Positions 1-8,435 are shown, counted from the stretch's first letter. The stretch is 64,000 bases of DNA from Deltaproteobacteria bacterium (GCA_016209105.1 JACQWR010000011.1:62001-126000), one strand, 5' to 3'. Made by a program: numbers and translations. Notes: generated from the sequence alone by a model not told the origin.

Positions 1-1
1 C

Positions 2-565
2 AATCAGGAAACCACCCGCCTGAGCAAGCTGATTCAGAACCTGATGAGCATCTCAAGAATGGAGATGGGCAGTCTGACCGTCAACAAGGGGCTTCTGAGA
101 ACCGACTGGCTGGTGGACGGTTGCTTGTCCGCAATCGAAGCGTCGGCCCGCGATAAATCCATCACCATCGAAAAGAACCTTCCCGATGTTTTCCCCTCGA
201 TCATCGCGGACAAGGAACTTCTCAAAGCGGCCATCATCAATATCCTCGGCAATGCGGTGAAATATACGCCGGCAAACGGCAAGATCACCTTTTCCATCTT
301 CGAAGAGCAGGATTCCGTGGTTTTCGACATCGCCGATACGGGATACGGGATATCCTCGGAAGACCTTCCCCATGTCTTTGACAAGTTCTACCGGTCCGGC
401 AACCCCCAGGTGACCGCACAAACTGGCAGCGGCCTGGGACTGGCGATCGCCGCGGAAACCGTGCAGCTCCACCGTGGAAGGATCGATGTGGTAAGCTCGC
501 TCGGCAAGGGAAGCCGATTCACCATCACGATGCCCAAGGAGGCGTACGTACTTGCAAACCAATAA
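2..565 (+). CDS. Sensor histidine kinase, C-terminal part (cut by window start)
   Basis: The frame is open from base 2, so the gene begins outside the window. What remains starts in the second helix of the dimerisation domain (around LIQNLMSISRMEMG) and continues through a full HATPase domain. The N box (NILGNAVKYT), G1 box (DTGYGIS), F box region (HVFDKFYR) and G2 box (GSGLGLAIA) are all visible. It should bind ATP and phosphorylate its own histidine and then a receiver domain. The stop codon overlaps the start of the next gene, a single-domain receiver, which is the obvious partner. The sensing part is not in the window, so the signal is unknown. The gene leads a run of tightly spaced genes ending in pilus assembly genes. 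Confidence 0.9.
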   Translation, partial: NQETTRLSKLIQNLMSISRMEMGSLTVNKGLLRTDWLVDGCLSAIEASARDKSITIEKNLPDVFPSIIADKELLKAAIINILGNAVKYTPANGKITFSIFEEQDSVVFDIADTGYGISSEDLPHVFDKFYRSGNPQVTAQTGSGLGLAIAAETVQLHRGRIDVVSSLGKGSRFTITMPKEAYVLANQ

Positions 566-929
566 GAAAATCCTTGTGGTTGATGATGAGGCGCACGTCC
601 GGCGCGTGATCGAGCTGAAGTTGAAGAACCGAGGCTATCAGGTTCTCACTGCCACCAACGGACGGGAAGGTCTCGACCTGATCAGGATTGAGCAGCCGGA
701 TGCCGTGATCGTGGATCTCAACATGCCGGTGATGGACGGAGAATCCCTGTGTCGTCTGACCGATCCCCTGAAACGGGAGCGGCCGTTTCTGACCATCGTC
801 ATGACGGCGCGGATTTCGCCGGAAGAGCGAACCTGGATTGAAGAAATGAATGAAACCCAGTTTGTGGAAAAACCGTTCAGTCCTTCAAATCTGCTGGAAC
901 GGATCAACGCCTATTTTGGTATACGCTGA
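552..929 (+). CDS. Single-domain response regulator (CheY-like receiver)
   Basis: This 125-residue protein is a receiver domain with no output domain. The acidic pair is D11/D12, the phospho-acceptor is D55 (VIVDLNMPVMDG), the conserved Thr lies in VMTAR and the conserved Lys in FVEKPFSP. The start is a TTG at 552, 14 bases inside the upstream kinase gene, which places the usual KILVVDDE strand at the N-terminus. Its stop TGA overlaps the ATG of the HD-GYP gene, so the two are probably translationally coupled. The likely role is to carry phosphate from the upstream kinase to the HD-GYP or STAS protein, but which partner it contacts is inference. Confidence 0.9.
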   Translation: MQTNKKILVVDDEAHVRRVIELKLKNRGYQVLTATNGREGLDLIRIEQPDAVIVDLNMPVMDGESLCRLTDPLKRERPFLTIVMTARISPEERTWIEEMNETQFVEKPFSPSNLLERINAYFGIR

Positions 930-2455
930 TGCTGGATCTGCAACCGTTTGAAAACCTGTTTGCGAGCATATCCCGGATAACCGGCCTCCATCTGGATGTC
1001 GTTCATGAGGGAGAGTTCATCTCTGCGGGCGCTGCCGCGGCAAAAGAGAATGTTCTTGCCGAAGAGCTCCGTCAACTGTCCCTGCAGTCATGCTCACAGA
1101 AGAACTTCCAGCAGCGGACGATTCATGACCGTTTCCATCTGTTCGCCGTTCCGCTCACCTTAAACGGCGAGCAGATCGGCTCCCTGGCGGCGCACTGTGC
1201 GGCGGAAGGCCAGCTCGGCGCCCTGCTCAATTCCGGGGCAACGCCGGCTCCCTGTTCAGCGATCGTGCAGGAAACCCTGAACAACCTGGCCCGCCATATG
1301 GAATTCTGGTGGACCAACCAGCATGAGTCCGAGGAGATGGCCGAGCAGTTGGCCGAAAGTTTCGAGGAACTGCACCTCTATTCCAATATCACACCGCAGA
1401 TCGAGGCGGCAGTGATGTCCCAGAAAAAATTCCAGCTCCTCCTCACGGATCTACAGGATATCATGCGGGTGGAGCTGGTCTTTTCCCGGTTCCCAACGAA
1501 CCCGGATCTGAATGTGTTTGCCTTCCGGAAGCAGGGGCAGGAAGCCGCTGTAAAGCAGACTGCCTTCATCGATGCCCTGATCGGCGCCATTCCCTCCCAT
1601 ACGCTTGCCAAGCGGGAACGCTACTACATCGTAAACAATTCATCCCTGGCGCCGGCCTATCGCGACCTGCATCCCTCACCCTTCCGCTTTCTCGCCGTCA
1701 CGATCCAGCACGGCGACAACGCCTACGGATGGCTGGGTTTGGTTTCCTTCAACATGGAGGAAATATTCCGCCGCAGCGAACTGCGCCTGCTCATATCCAT
1801 TGCCGAGCAAATGGGCTTTGTCATGAAAAACTCGGCGCTGTTCAACGAACTGGGACAGTTCGTCATTGATGTCGTCCGGTCGCTCGTGCACACCATTGAA
1901 GCAAAAGATGTCTATACCCGCGGTCATTCGGAGCGGGTCAACCAGTTCAGCATGTTGATGGCGGAACAAATGAATCTGAGCAATGAGGAAAAGAAATTCC
2001 TCCACTGGGCGTCAACGCTGCACGATATCGGCAAGATCGGCATTCCCGAGGCCATCCTGAACAAGCCCGCATCGTTGAGCGACGACGAATACGCGGCAAT
2101 CAAAAGCCATCCCGAAACGGGGTTTGCCATCCTGAAGCCGCTCCGTCCCCTGGCGGACTCGCTTCCCGGCATCCTTCATCACCATGAACGGTATGACGGC
2201 ACCGGCTATCCGAAACGCCTCAAGGGGAACCAGATCCCGCTCATCGCCCGCATCATCGCCGTTGCCGATACCTTCGATGCAATCACCTCCGACCGGGCCT
2301 ACCGGAAGACGCGATCTACCGAGGAAGCGCTCGCCATCATCACCGATGTGGCGGGCACCCAGCTTGATCCGGAACTCGTTTCGGTTTTCAAAGACATTCC
2401 CTTGAAGGAATCTGCATCGGGCGGACAAAACGACACTGTTCCGGGAGGCGGATAA
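929..2455 (+). CDS. HD-GYP domain protein, predicted c-di-GMP phosphodiesterase
   Basis: The 508-residue protein has an unassigned N-terminal region, a GAF-like middle (about 150-300) and a C-terminal HD-GYP domain (about 305-490). Metal and catalytic motifs are complete: RGHSERV, the HD pair at about 366-367 in HDIGKIGIP, and HHHERYDGTGYP with the GYP signature. Proteins with an intact HD-GYP set hydrolyse cyclic di-GMP to pGpG or GMP. No transmembrane segment is evident, so it is probably cytoplasmic. It overlaps the receiver gene by one base and is four bases before the STAS gene. A phosphodiesterase beside an ATPase with a c-di-GMP-binding type domain suggests local control of pilus assembly, which is inference. 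Confidence 0.9.
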   Translation: MLDLQPFENLFASISRITGLHLDVVHEGEFISAGAAAAKENVLAEELRQLSLQSCSQKNFQQRTIHDRFHLFAVPLTLNGEQIGSLAAHCAAEGQLGALLNSGATPAPCSAIVQETLNNLARHMEFWWTNQHESEEMAEQLAESFEELHLYSNITPQIEAAVMSQKKFQLLLTDLQDIMRVELVFSRFPTNPDLNVFAFRKQGQEAAVKQTAFIDALIGAIPSHTLAKRERYYIVNNSSLAPAYRDLHPSPFRFLAVTIQHGDNAYGWLGLVSFNMEEIFRRSELRLLISIAEQMGFVMKNSALFNELGQFVIDVVRSLVHTIEAKDVYTRGHSERVNQFSMLMAEQMNLSNEEKKFLHWASTLHDIGKIGIPEAILNKPASLSDDEYAAIKSHPETGFAILKPLRPLADSLPGILHHHERYDGTGYPKRLKGNQIPLIARIIAVADTFDAITSDRAYRKTRSTEEALAIITDVAGTQLDPELVSVFKDIPLKESASGGQNDTVPGGG

Positions 2456-2459
2456 TTCC

Positions 2460-2804
2460 ATGGCGGATTTGAAAATTGATACCCTGTCTATCGGATCGAG
2501 TATCGTTCTGACATTGAAGGAATCCCTGACCTATAAAAATTGCGAAGAGCTGGAAAAGCTCTTCGGCTCCCTGACCGGGGACAATAAGAACCGGATCATC
2601 GTCGACATGCAGGCGGTGACCTTCCTCGACAGCAAGGCCCTGGAGCTCTTGCTGTCCATGAACGATACCCTGAGCGGTCTGGGCGGTTCGCTGCGCCTCT
2701 TCGGACTCAATAGCGTCTGTCGTGACACCTTCATCGCCACGCGATTGATTAACGTATTTCATATCTATTCGGATATGCAGCATGCGCTGAGAAGGGAACT
2801 ATGA
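2460..2804 (+). CDS. STAS domain protein (anti-sigma-factor antagonist type)
   Basis: The 114-residue protein is a single STAS domain. The stretch IIVDMQAVTFLDSKALELL matches the region of SpoIIAA/RsbV proteins that holds the phosphorylatable Ser, here S58 in the DSKAL motif. Such proteins switch partner binding by phosphorylation of this Ser. No RsbW-type kinase or PP2C phosphatase gene is seen in the window, so the partner is unknown. The stop overlaps the start of the pilB-like gene by four bases (ATGA), so the two are co-translated. The context suggests an input into pilus or secretion control. Confidence 0.85.
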   Translation: MADLKIDTLSIGSSIVLTLKESLTYKNCEELEKLFGSLTGDNKNRIIVDMQAVTFLDSKALELLLSMNDTLSGLGGSLRLFGLNSVCRDTFIATRLINVFHIYSDMQHALRREL

Positions 2805-4510
2805 CAAAATATCGCATGCAGCCGAGAAAAAGACTGGGGGAGATGCTTGTCCATACGGGGAAAATCACCCCGGTGCAAATGGTGGAAATGCTCCGTTTGC
2901 ACAAGGAACGGAACAAACCCCTGGGCCAGGTCCTGATTGACGAAGGCATCCTGACCGACGAGGAGCTGACGACCATTCTCAGCCAGCAGCTCGGCATCCC
3001 CCATATCTGGCTCCGCAAAGGTCTGGTCGACCCCCGGATCGTCCATATTGTCCCGAAGGAGAAGGCCCTGCAGTACCAGATCATTCCCATGTTTCGGGTC
3101 CATAATGTTCTTACCCTGGCCGTCACGGATCCCAATCTTCTTTTCGTTTTTGACGAGATCGCCAAGGTGACCGGCCTGGAAGTGCAGCCGGTGCTCTGCC
3201 GGGTCTCCGACATCGCCGAGGCCATCCGCGAGTGCTACAGGGACGAGGCGAGCATAGACGAGGTCTTGAGCAGCGCCGACGAGGCCGACATTGAGCTTAT
3301 ATCAGCCGTCCAGGATAAGAGCCTCAGCGAAATTACCGAGATGGCCGAAGGCAGCCCGGTCATCAACCTGACCAACCGGATCCTCATCCATGCTATCCGG
3401 GACGGCGCCAGCGACATTCATCTGGAGCCCCAGCGCGACAGTTTCCGGGTTCGGGTCCGCATTGACGGGCTCCTGTATGAACTGATGTCGCATAAAATTG
3501 AGATGCATCCGGCGGTCGTTTCGCGTCTCAAGGTCATGGCCAACCTGGATATCGCGGAACGGCGACTGCCGCAGGACGGCCGCATCCAGGTTCAGGCCGA
3601 CGGGGTGACGATTGATCTCAGGTTCTCTTCCATGCCGACGATCCACGGTGAGAAGGTCGTCCTCAGAATCCTCGATCAGCGGAAGGCCATCCTGGATATC
3701 AACAAGCTCGGATTCGATCAAACCGTTCTGGAGCGGTTCAAAGCGCTCCTGAAGCGGCCCTACGGTCTTTTCCTGGCCTGCGGTCCCACGGGAAGCGGGA
3801 AAACAACGTCCCTCTATTCGGGAATTACGCTGCTCAACACGCTGGAAAAAAACATTGTCACCATTGAAGACCCCGTCGAGTACCAGTTGAACGGCATCAA
3901 CCAGAATCAGGTGAAGGACGCCATCGGGCTGACCTTCGCCAAATATTTGAAGCATGCCTTGCGGCAGGACCCCGACATCATCATGGTCGGCGAGATCCGG
4001 GATCGGGAGACGGCGGATATTGCCATTCAGGCCTCGCTTACCGGCCACCTGGTTCTCTCGACGCTCCATACCAACGACAGCGCCAGCGCCGTAACGAGGC
4101 TGCTCGAAATGGGCATCGAACCCTATCTCATATCCTCCGCCCTGATCGCCTCCCTGTCGCAGCGGCTGGTGCGCACCATCTGTCCAAAATGCAGGGAAAC
4201 CTATTTTCCGCCGAAGGCGGTCCAGAAGGAACTGGGTGCCGAGGAAGATAAACAACTCCGTTTATACCGGGGGAAGGGCTGTTCAGACTGTTATGACTCC
4301 GGCTTTAAGGGAAGGATCGCCATTTATGAGCTCCTCGAAATGGATGCGACTCTTCAATCGCTGATCCTGAAGAACCCGACCATCGACGTTCTGAAACAAC
4401 ATCTGCAGGAGGGGGGACACAAATCCCTGAAGGATGTGGGACACGAAAAAGTCCTGGAGGGCATAACGACCATTGAAGAGGTCAGACGTGCCACCACTAT
4501 TGATACGTAG
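2801..4510 (+). CDS. pilB: Type IV pilus / type II secretion assembly ATPase (PilB/GspE)
   Basis: The 569-residue hexameric assembly ATPase powers pilin polymerisation from the cytoplasmic face. The N-terminus (about 8-65) carries two tandem MshEN-type repeats, beginning RLGEMLVHTGKIT and PLGQVLIDEGILT. This domain binds cyclic di-GMP in MshE and relatives; the first copy deviates slightly (Met and His at usual Leu and Gln sites). The C-terminal motor has Walker A GPTGSGKTT at about 328-336, the Asp box around VTIEDPVEYQL, Walker B in DPDIIMVGEIRD and the His box LSTLHTNDS. A zinc site is present as CPKC (about 461-464) and CSDC (about 494-497). Length and domain order match PilB/GspE rather than the retraction ATPase PilT. 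Confidence 0.93.
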   Translation: MTKYRMQPRKRLGEMLVHTGKITPVQMVEMLRLHKERNKPLGQVLIDEGILTDEELTTILSQQLGIPHIWLRKGLVDPRIVHIVPKEKALQYQIIPMFRVHNVLTLAVTDPNLLFVFDEIAKVTGLEVQPVLCRVSDIAEAIRECYRDEASIDEVLSSADEADIELISAVQDKSLSEITEMAEGSPVINLTNRILIHAIRDGASDIHLEPQRDSFRVRVRIDGLLYELMSHKIEMHPAVVSRLKVMANLDIAERRLPQDGRIQVQADGVTIDLRFSSMPTIHGEKVVLRILDQRKAILDINKLGFDQTVLERFKALLKRPYGLFLACGPTGSGKTTSLYSGITLLNTLEKNIVTIEDPVEYQLNGINQNQVKDAIGLTFAKYLKHALRQDPDIIMVGEIRDRETADIAIQASLTGHLVLSTLHTNDSASAVTRLLEMGIEPYLISSALIASLSQRLVRTICPKCRETYFPPKAVQKELGAEEDKQLRLYRGKGCSDCYDSGFKGRIAIYELLEMDATLQSLILKNPTIDVLKQHLQEGGHKSLKDVGHEKVLEGITTIEEVRRATTIDT

Positions 4511-4522
4511 GAAACGGCAACC

Positions 4523-5668
4523 ATGGCAATCAGCATCAGTCGGGTAAAAACGCTTTCGGGGGAGCAATCCCGGAATGCCGCGTCGGACACCATTCCTGCG
4601 AAATGGGAGGAACTGATCGGGCACCTCCGGAAGCCGGTCAGCTCCGGTGAACTGATTTTCTTCACCTCGCAGCTGTCGCTGATGATGGAGGTCGGCACAT
4701 CCCTGGCGGTTGCGCTCCGCGCGACGGCCGAGCAGAACAAGAATCCCCGATTCAAGACCATCATCGAATCCATGCTGCGGGACGTCGAGGAGGGACACCA
4801 ACTCTCCGATGCCATGAGCCGTCATCCGCGCGTCTTTAACAACGTCTTCATCAGCATGGTGAAAGCCGGCGAATCCGGAGGGTTTCTCAAAAAGACCCTC
4901 GACGGTATCACGGCCATGCAGGAAAAGCGGAAGGCCCTGGTGACGCAACTGCGGACAACCCTCACCTATCCGGTTATCCTCTGCATTATGGCGATTGCGG
5001 TGGTCATCTTTGTCCTCGTGGGCATCCTGCCCAAATTCGCCGTCCTGTTCGCCGGCAAGGAACGAGTTCTGCCCCTGTCCACGCGCTTTCTCATGGCGGC
5101 CAGCTCGTTTCTGCAGAATTACTGGTGGCTGCTCGTCGTCGTTCTGTTCGGCGCCCTGATCGCCCTCAAGGCATTCCTCAAGAGCCATCGCGGCAAGGAA
5201 CTCACGGACCGATTGATCCTGACCATGCCGGTCATCGGCCCGGTCGCCAACAAGATCTACACCAGCCAGTTATTGCGGACCCTCGGAAACCTGATGGACA
5301 GCCAGGTGCCGCTGCTCCAAGCCCTGAAAGCCACGCATTCCACGTTCAGCAACCGGCATTTTTCCCGTTTCATCGAGGAATTGCAGGATCACGTGGAACA
5401 GGGCGGCCGTCTTTCCCTGCCCTTTGCAAAGAATCCCTATATCATGGAGTCCGTAAAACAGATGGTGGCCACGGGGGAAGAGGTGGGCAACTTGTCCAGG
5501 GTCATGCTGCGGCTGGCCGATTTCTATGATATTGAAGTGGACCGTGAACTCAAAATTGTAGGTTCCCTGATCGAGCCGCTGGCCTTGATCATGATGGGCA
5601 TCGTCGTGGGATTGATCGTCTCCTCGGTGATACTCCCCATATTCAGGATCGCCAGCGCGGTCCACTGA
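4523..5668 (+). CDS. pilC: Pilus assembly inner-membrane platform protein (PilC/GspF)
   Basis: The 381-residue protein has two GspF domains (about 55-180 and 250-375) and three hydrophobic segments, near 150-180, 195-220 and 345-372. It forms the inner-membrane platform that the PilB ATPase works against. The internal repeat is recognisable as TSQLSLMMEVGTSLA early and SQLLRTLGNLMDSQVPLL later. The gene follows pilB by 12 bases. Its TGA stop is followed immediately by a palindromic repeat element starting at 5669, which probably ends or weakens transcription before the pilin genes. Confidence 0.92.
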   Translation: MAISISRVKTLSGEQSRNAASDTIPAKWEELIGHLRKPVSSGELIFFTSQLSLMMEVGTSLAVALRATAEQNKNPRFKTIIESMLRDVEEGHQLSDAMSRHPRVFNNVFISMVKAGESGGFLKKTLDGITAMQEKRKALVTQLRTTLTYPVILCIMAIAVVIFVLVGILPKFAVLFAGKERVLPLSTRFLMAASSFLQNYWWLLVVVLFGALIALKAFLKSHRGKELTDRLILTMPVIGPVANKIYTSQLLRTLGNLMDSQVPLLQALKATHSTFSNRHFSRFIEELQDHVEQGGRLSLPFAKNPYIMESVKQMVATGEEVGNLSRVMLRLADFYDIEVDRELKIVGSLIEPLALIMMGIVVGLIVSSVILPIFRIASAVH

Positions 5669-5889
5669 CAGTCTGTTGAAAAACGCCCGTCTGCGGCTCT
5701 GTTCCTTCGCCATTCGACGTACCGACAAAGTACGCCTCATGGCTCAGGACCGGGAGCGCATTCCGAATGCCACCGTTAGGTGGGATGAGGGGCGCAAGAG
5801 GAACTATTGTTTTCCTTACCGGGAATTCCTGCCAGGCGGGCAGGGATTCAATTCGGGGGCCTTGCATTCAGGCATTTTTGAACAGACTG
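5669..5889. repeat. Dispersed palindromic element, family 1, with internal insertion
   Basis: The ends form 17-bp inverted repeats (CAGTCTGTTGAAAAACG against the complement of CATTTTTGAACAGACTG, two mismatches). The left half, in reverse complement, matches the copy at 30813-30936, including CGCCTCATGGC and CATTCGACGTAC; the right half GGGGGCCTTGCAT also matches. Relative to that copy about 100 bp have been inserted near 5744-5852. The element begins right after the pilC stop codon. Nothing suggests that it encodes a protein. Confidence 0.75.
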
Positions 5890-6231
5890 CAAAGGCTGCT
5901 TTTTCCGCACCCTGTTAGAGGCGATAACCGAAAAGCGGGTGGGTGGATCGCCTTTGAGCGCATCCACAGGAAGCTTGTACTCCTTGCACCCGCCACGGGA
6001 GGGTACAAATGGCGAAGAATAACTTGACTTTTTTACCATCGGTCATTACAGTTTAGGCCGATGCAGCAGTGTAGACGGTGAATTCGGCAGCGAGCGCATT
6101 CCCCGCGGCTTGGCTTTGGGGTAAGCGAGCGAATGCTGAGTGATGTTGTTTCTTGAAGAAGCGAAAATTCTCCGCAGCGCGCCGCGGAGAGCTTCAATTT
6201 CCCCGACGAACCCCTGCGGAGGGTGCAGCGT
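5890..6231. other. Intergenic region upstream of pilin genes
   Basis: No convincing gene is seen in these 342 bases. Positions 5930-6020 contain G-rich and C-rich blocks able to pair, but they fit no riboswitch class that I recognise. Positions 6085-6205 are a copy of a second dispersed repeat. A Shine-Dalgarno GGAGGG at about 6218-6223 serves the pilin gene. The promoter of the pilin genes is probably here, but no clear -24/-12 or -35/-10 pair could be assigned. Confidence 0.5.
6085..6205 (+). repeat. Dispersed repeat, family 2, copy A
   Basis: A roughly 120-bp sequence starting CGGCAGCGAGCGCATTCCCC and ending in a hairpin around TTCTCCGCAGC / GCCGCGGAGAGCTT. The same modules in the same order occur in reverse orientation at 49690-49810, and a shortened version lies at 58855-58903. 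It may be a REP-like or miniature mobile sequence; no coding potential is seen. Confidence 0.65.
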
Positions 6232-6795
6232 ATGAACAAACCAACAGGACAGCGAATACCGGGATATCGAAGCGAATCCGGATTTACCCTGATAGAAATG
6301 ATTATCGTCATCATTATCCTGGGAATTCTCGCCATGATTATCATCCCTCAGGTGACGGTTTCCACGGATGATGCGAAGGTCAGTTCACTGAAAGCCAATT
6401 TGACATCCCTGCGGAGCTCCATCGAGGTCTATTACGCCCAGCATAACATGACCTATCCCGGCATCAAAAAGGCAACCGACGGGACCACGGCCACGGCTAC
6501 GGCCGACGAGGCCTTGGCGGCGTTCTCGGCCCAGCTCCTGCAGTACTCCGATGCCACCGGGAAGGTATCGACCACGGCCGATGCCGCCTATCCCTACGGC
6601 CCCTATATCAAGAACAACAAGCTGCCCGATAATCCCTACAAGGACAACACCGTTGTTTGCGATCTCACGGTGACCGATCTTACGGCGGCGCGGGCCGCTG
6701 ACGGAACGACGGGATGGAAATACCTGCCGAAGATCGGCGTCCTGTTCGCCAATGACAACGGGACATCCGGAGGCGTCAACCATTCAACCTACTGA
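6232..6795 (+). CDS. Prepilin-like protein, GspG/major-pseudopilin type
   Basis: The 187-residue protein has a class III signal ESG|FTLIE with Gly at -1, Phe at +1 and Glu at +5, followed by a long hydrophobic helix. The soluble part has the length and features of GspG-like pseudopilins, including PYGPYIKNNKLPDNPY. The ATG at 6232 is preferred over the GTG at 6223 because GGAGGG lies eight bases upstream of it. It is the first of five consecutive genes with prepilin-type N-termini and is the best candidate for the major subunit. No prepilin peptidase gene is in the window, so processing must rely on one encoded elsewhere. Confidence 0.88.
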   Translation: MNKPTGQRIPGYRSESGFTLIEMIIVIIILGILAMIIIPQVTVSTDDAKVSSLKANLTSLRSSIEVYYAQHNMTYPGIKKATDGTTATATADEALAAFSAQLLQYSDATGKVSTTADAAYPYGPYIKNNKLPDNPYKDNTVVCDLTVTDLTAARAADGTTGWKYLPKIGVLFANDNGTSGGVNHSTY

Positions 6796-6828
6796 TCGTC
6801 GCGCCGGGGATGGAGGTCAAGACGGCTT

Positions 6829-7356
6829 TTGCGGAAAAACGGGGGTTTTACACTTTTAGACCTGATCCTGGTCATCTTGATCATCGGCGTTCTGGGAGTG
6901 GTTATCGTTCCCCAGTATTTTTCCCTGACGGATCAGGCAAAGCTGGACGAGGGAGCCGCCGAACTGGTATCCGCCCTTCAGTACGCCGGGAACCTGGCGG
7001 TTCAGCACCAGCGGCCTTTCGGCGTCAGGGCCAGCGTGACGGATAACTCCTTCAGCGTGTTCGACACGGCCCCCAAACCCAACACCGTCCCCCCCGCACA
7101 GCCGAACAACCTGCCCCCGGTTGATGCCGACGGAATCGTTCTCAATCCGCTCGACAAAACGTGGTATTCTAAGAGCTTCAATACCCTTCAATCCTTTCAG
7201 GGGGTCAAGATCGCCGCCGTTCCCGCAGGTGGAGAGGTGCGCTTCTATCCCGACGGTCACTCAGGCGCCACAGACAGCCTGTTCACGGTTTCCTACGCCG
7301 CCCGGCAGAAGACCATTGCCGTGAACGGTACGACCGGCCAGATAACCGTTCAGTAG
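6829..7356 (+). CDS. Prepilin-like protein, GspH/minor-pseudopilin type, Asp at +5
   Basis: The 175-residue protein starts MRKNGGFTLLDL and continues with a hydrophobic helix (ILVILIIGVLGVVIVPQY). The cleavage site is GG|FTLLD, so position +5 is Asp in place of the near-invariant Glu. The frame requires a TTG start at 6829; GGAGG at 6812-6816 lies 12 bases upstream, rather far, and an ATG at 6810 is in another frame. The soluble domain resembles GspH/FimT-like minor pseudopilins only loosely. It follows the first pilin gene by 33 bases. Confidence 0.8.
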   Translation: MRKNGGFTLLDLILVILIIGVLGVVIVPQYFSLTDQAKLDEGAAELVSALQYAGNLAVQHQRPFGVRASVTDNSFSVFDTAPKPNTVPPAQPNNLPPVDADGIVLNPLDKTWYSKSFNTLQSFQGVKIAAVPAGGEVRFYPDGHSGATDSLFTVSYAARQKTIAVNGTTGQITVQ

Positions 7357-7374
7357 CGCTTGACGGAGCATGAC

Positions 7375-7806
7375 ATGAGTCCTTTAAAACTACACCGGCG
7401 ACCGCATCGAGGAACCAGCGACGGCTTTACGCTGTTCGAAATCCTCATCGCCATCCTGATCATGGTAATCGCCATCGTCCCCATGATACAGGCCTTCGGC
7501 CCGGCGCTCTTCTTCACCGGGACGGAAGAGGGTGTCAGCGTCTTCACCAACCAGGCCAGGCATACCCTCAACCGCATCGCCGCCGCGGATTTCGGAACCC
7601 TGGACGCCCTCGTACAGAATAATCAGGCAAATCCCGTAAATCTGGATAGCTTCTTCGGCGCAGGTCAGGAGTCCTTTTCCTTCCGGGGCGTTACCTATAC
7701 GCCGCGTGTCGTGATCACCGATATTAGCGGCGGCAGCGGCGGACTCCTCGATATTTCCGTAAGCATTGACCAGATTACGGTGAGAACGAGCAAGGCAAAT
7801 TATTGA
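7375..7806 (+). CDS. Prepilin-like protein, GspI/PilV type
   Basis: The 143-residue protein has the prepilin site DG|FTLFEILIAILI with Glu at +5 and a single N-terminal hydrophobic helix. Size and position in the cluster fit GspI/PilV minor pseudopilins. The ATG at 7375 follows GGAG by six bases and is preferred over the in-frame TTG at 7360. Its stop overlaps the region of the next gene's start, so the pilin genes are very likely one transcript. Confidence 0.82.
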   Translation: MSPLKLHRRPHRGTSDGFTLFEILIAILIMVIAIVPMIQAFGPALFFTGTEEGVSVFTNQARHTLNRIAAADFGTLDALVQNNQANPVNLDSFFGAGQESFSFRGVTYTPRVVITDISGGSGGLLDISVSIDQITVRTSKANY

Positions 7807-7808
7807 AT

Positions 7809-8435
7809 ATGGGACTCGAACGAAACAGCCGGGGATTTACCCTAATCGAACTGCTCATCAGCGTGCTCATTCTGGGGATCATCGCCGTCGGGCTTCAACA
7901 GACCCTCGCGGCGGCCATCCGCTCCTACGCGGATACGACAAACAAACCGGCGCTCCTCGCACAGGCCCGGTTTGCCATGGAACGGATGGTCCTGTTCGCC
8001 GAGGAAACGGACACGATAGCCAATCCCGCCGGCGTCGGCGGCGAAGAGGTGCTGAAGGTCGGTGAACGCATAGCGGACACGTACAACAATACGACCCACG
8101 CCTATGCCGTCGGGGGTGACGGCTATCTCGATGCGGACAGCGACCAGGATCAGCTTGTGAACGAACATGCCGTTGACCTCGGTGAACCGGTGCAGTTCGT
8201 AACCTTTGACCTGGACAAGACCGATGCCGACAACTGGAAACTCATGGAGCAGACCCCCGACTACGGCACCGCAGCGCTCGCCGATTACACGGCAAAGAGG
8301 GTGGTCTGTGAGCGTGTCACCGCCTTCAGCTGCAGCCGCCTGTCCCCAAACCTGATCGAAATCCGCCTGACGCTCGGCAAGGACCGGGAAACGGCAACAC
8401 TCACCACCTGCGTCAGGGCCCGCTTCGCGGAGTAG
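7809..8435 (+). CDS. Prepilin-like protein, GspJ/PilW type
   Basis: The 208-residue protein begins MGLERNSRGFTLIELLISV, a textbook prepilin site RG|FTLIE. The hydrophobic helix is followed by LLAQARFAMERMV, a segment typical of GspJ/PilW minor pseudopilins. An in-frame TTG at 7803, overlapping the previous stop, could also be the start; no strong ribosome-binding site separates the two. In type II systems GspI, GspJ and GspK form the tip complex of the pseudopilus, so this protein probably sits under the NHL-repeat protein encoded next. Confidence 0.82.
   Translation: MGLERNSRGFTLIELLISVLILGIIAVGLQQTLAAAIRSYADTTNKPALLAQARFAMERMVLFAEETDTIANPAGVGGEEVLKVGERIADTYNNTTHAYAVGGDGYLDADSDQDQLVNEHAVDLGEPVQFVTFDLDKTDADNWKLMEQTPDYGTAALADYTAKRVVCERVTAFSCSRLSPNLIEIRLTLGKDRETATLTTCVRARFAE

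Noticed and set aside
5930-6020. Structured leader that might be a c-di-GMP riboswitch upstream of the pilin genes
   Set aside because: GC-rich pairing is possible, but the conserved GEMM bases and tetraloop arrangement are not found.
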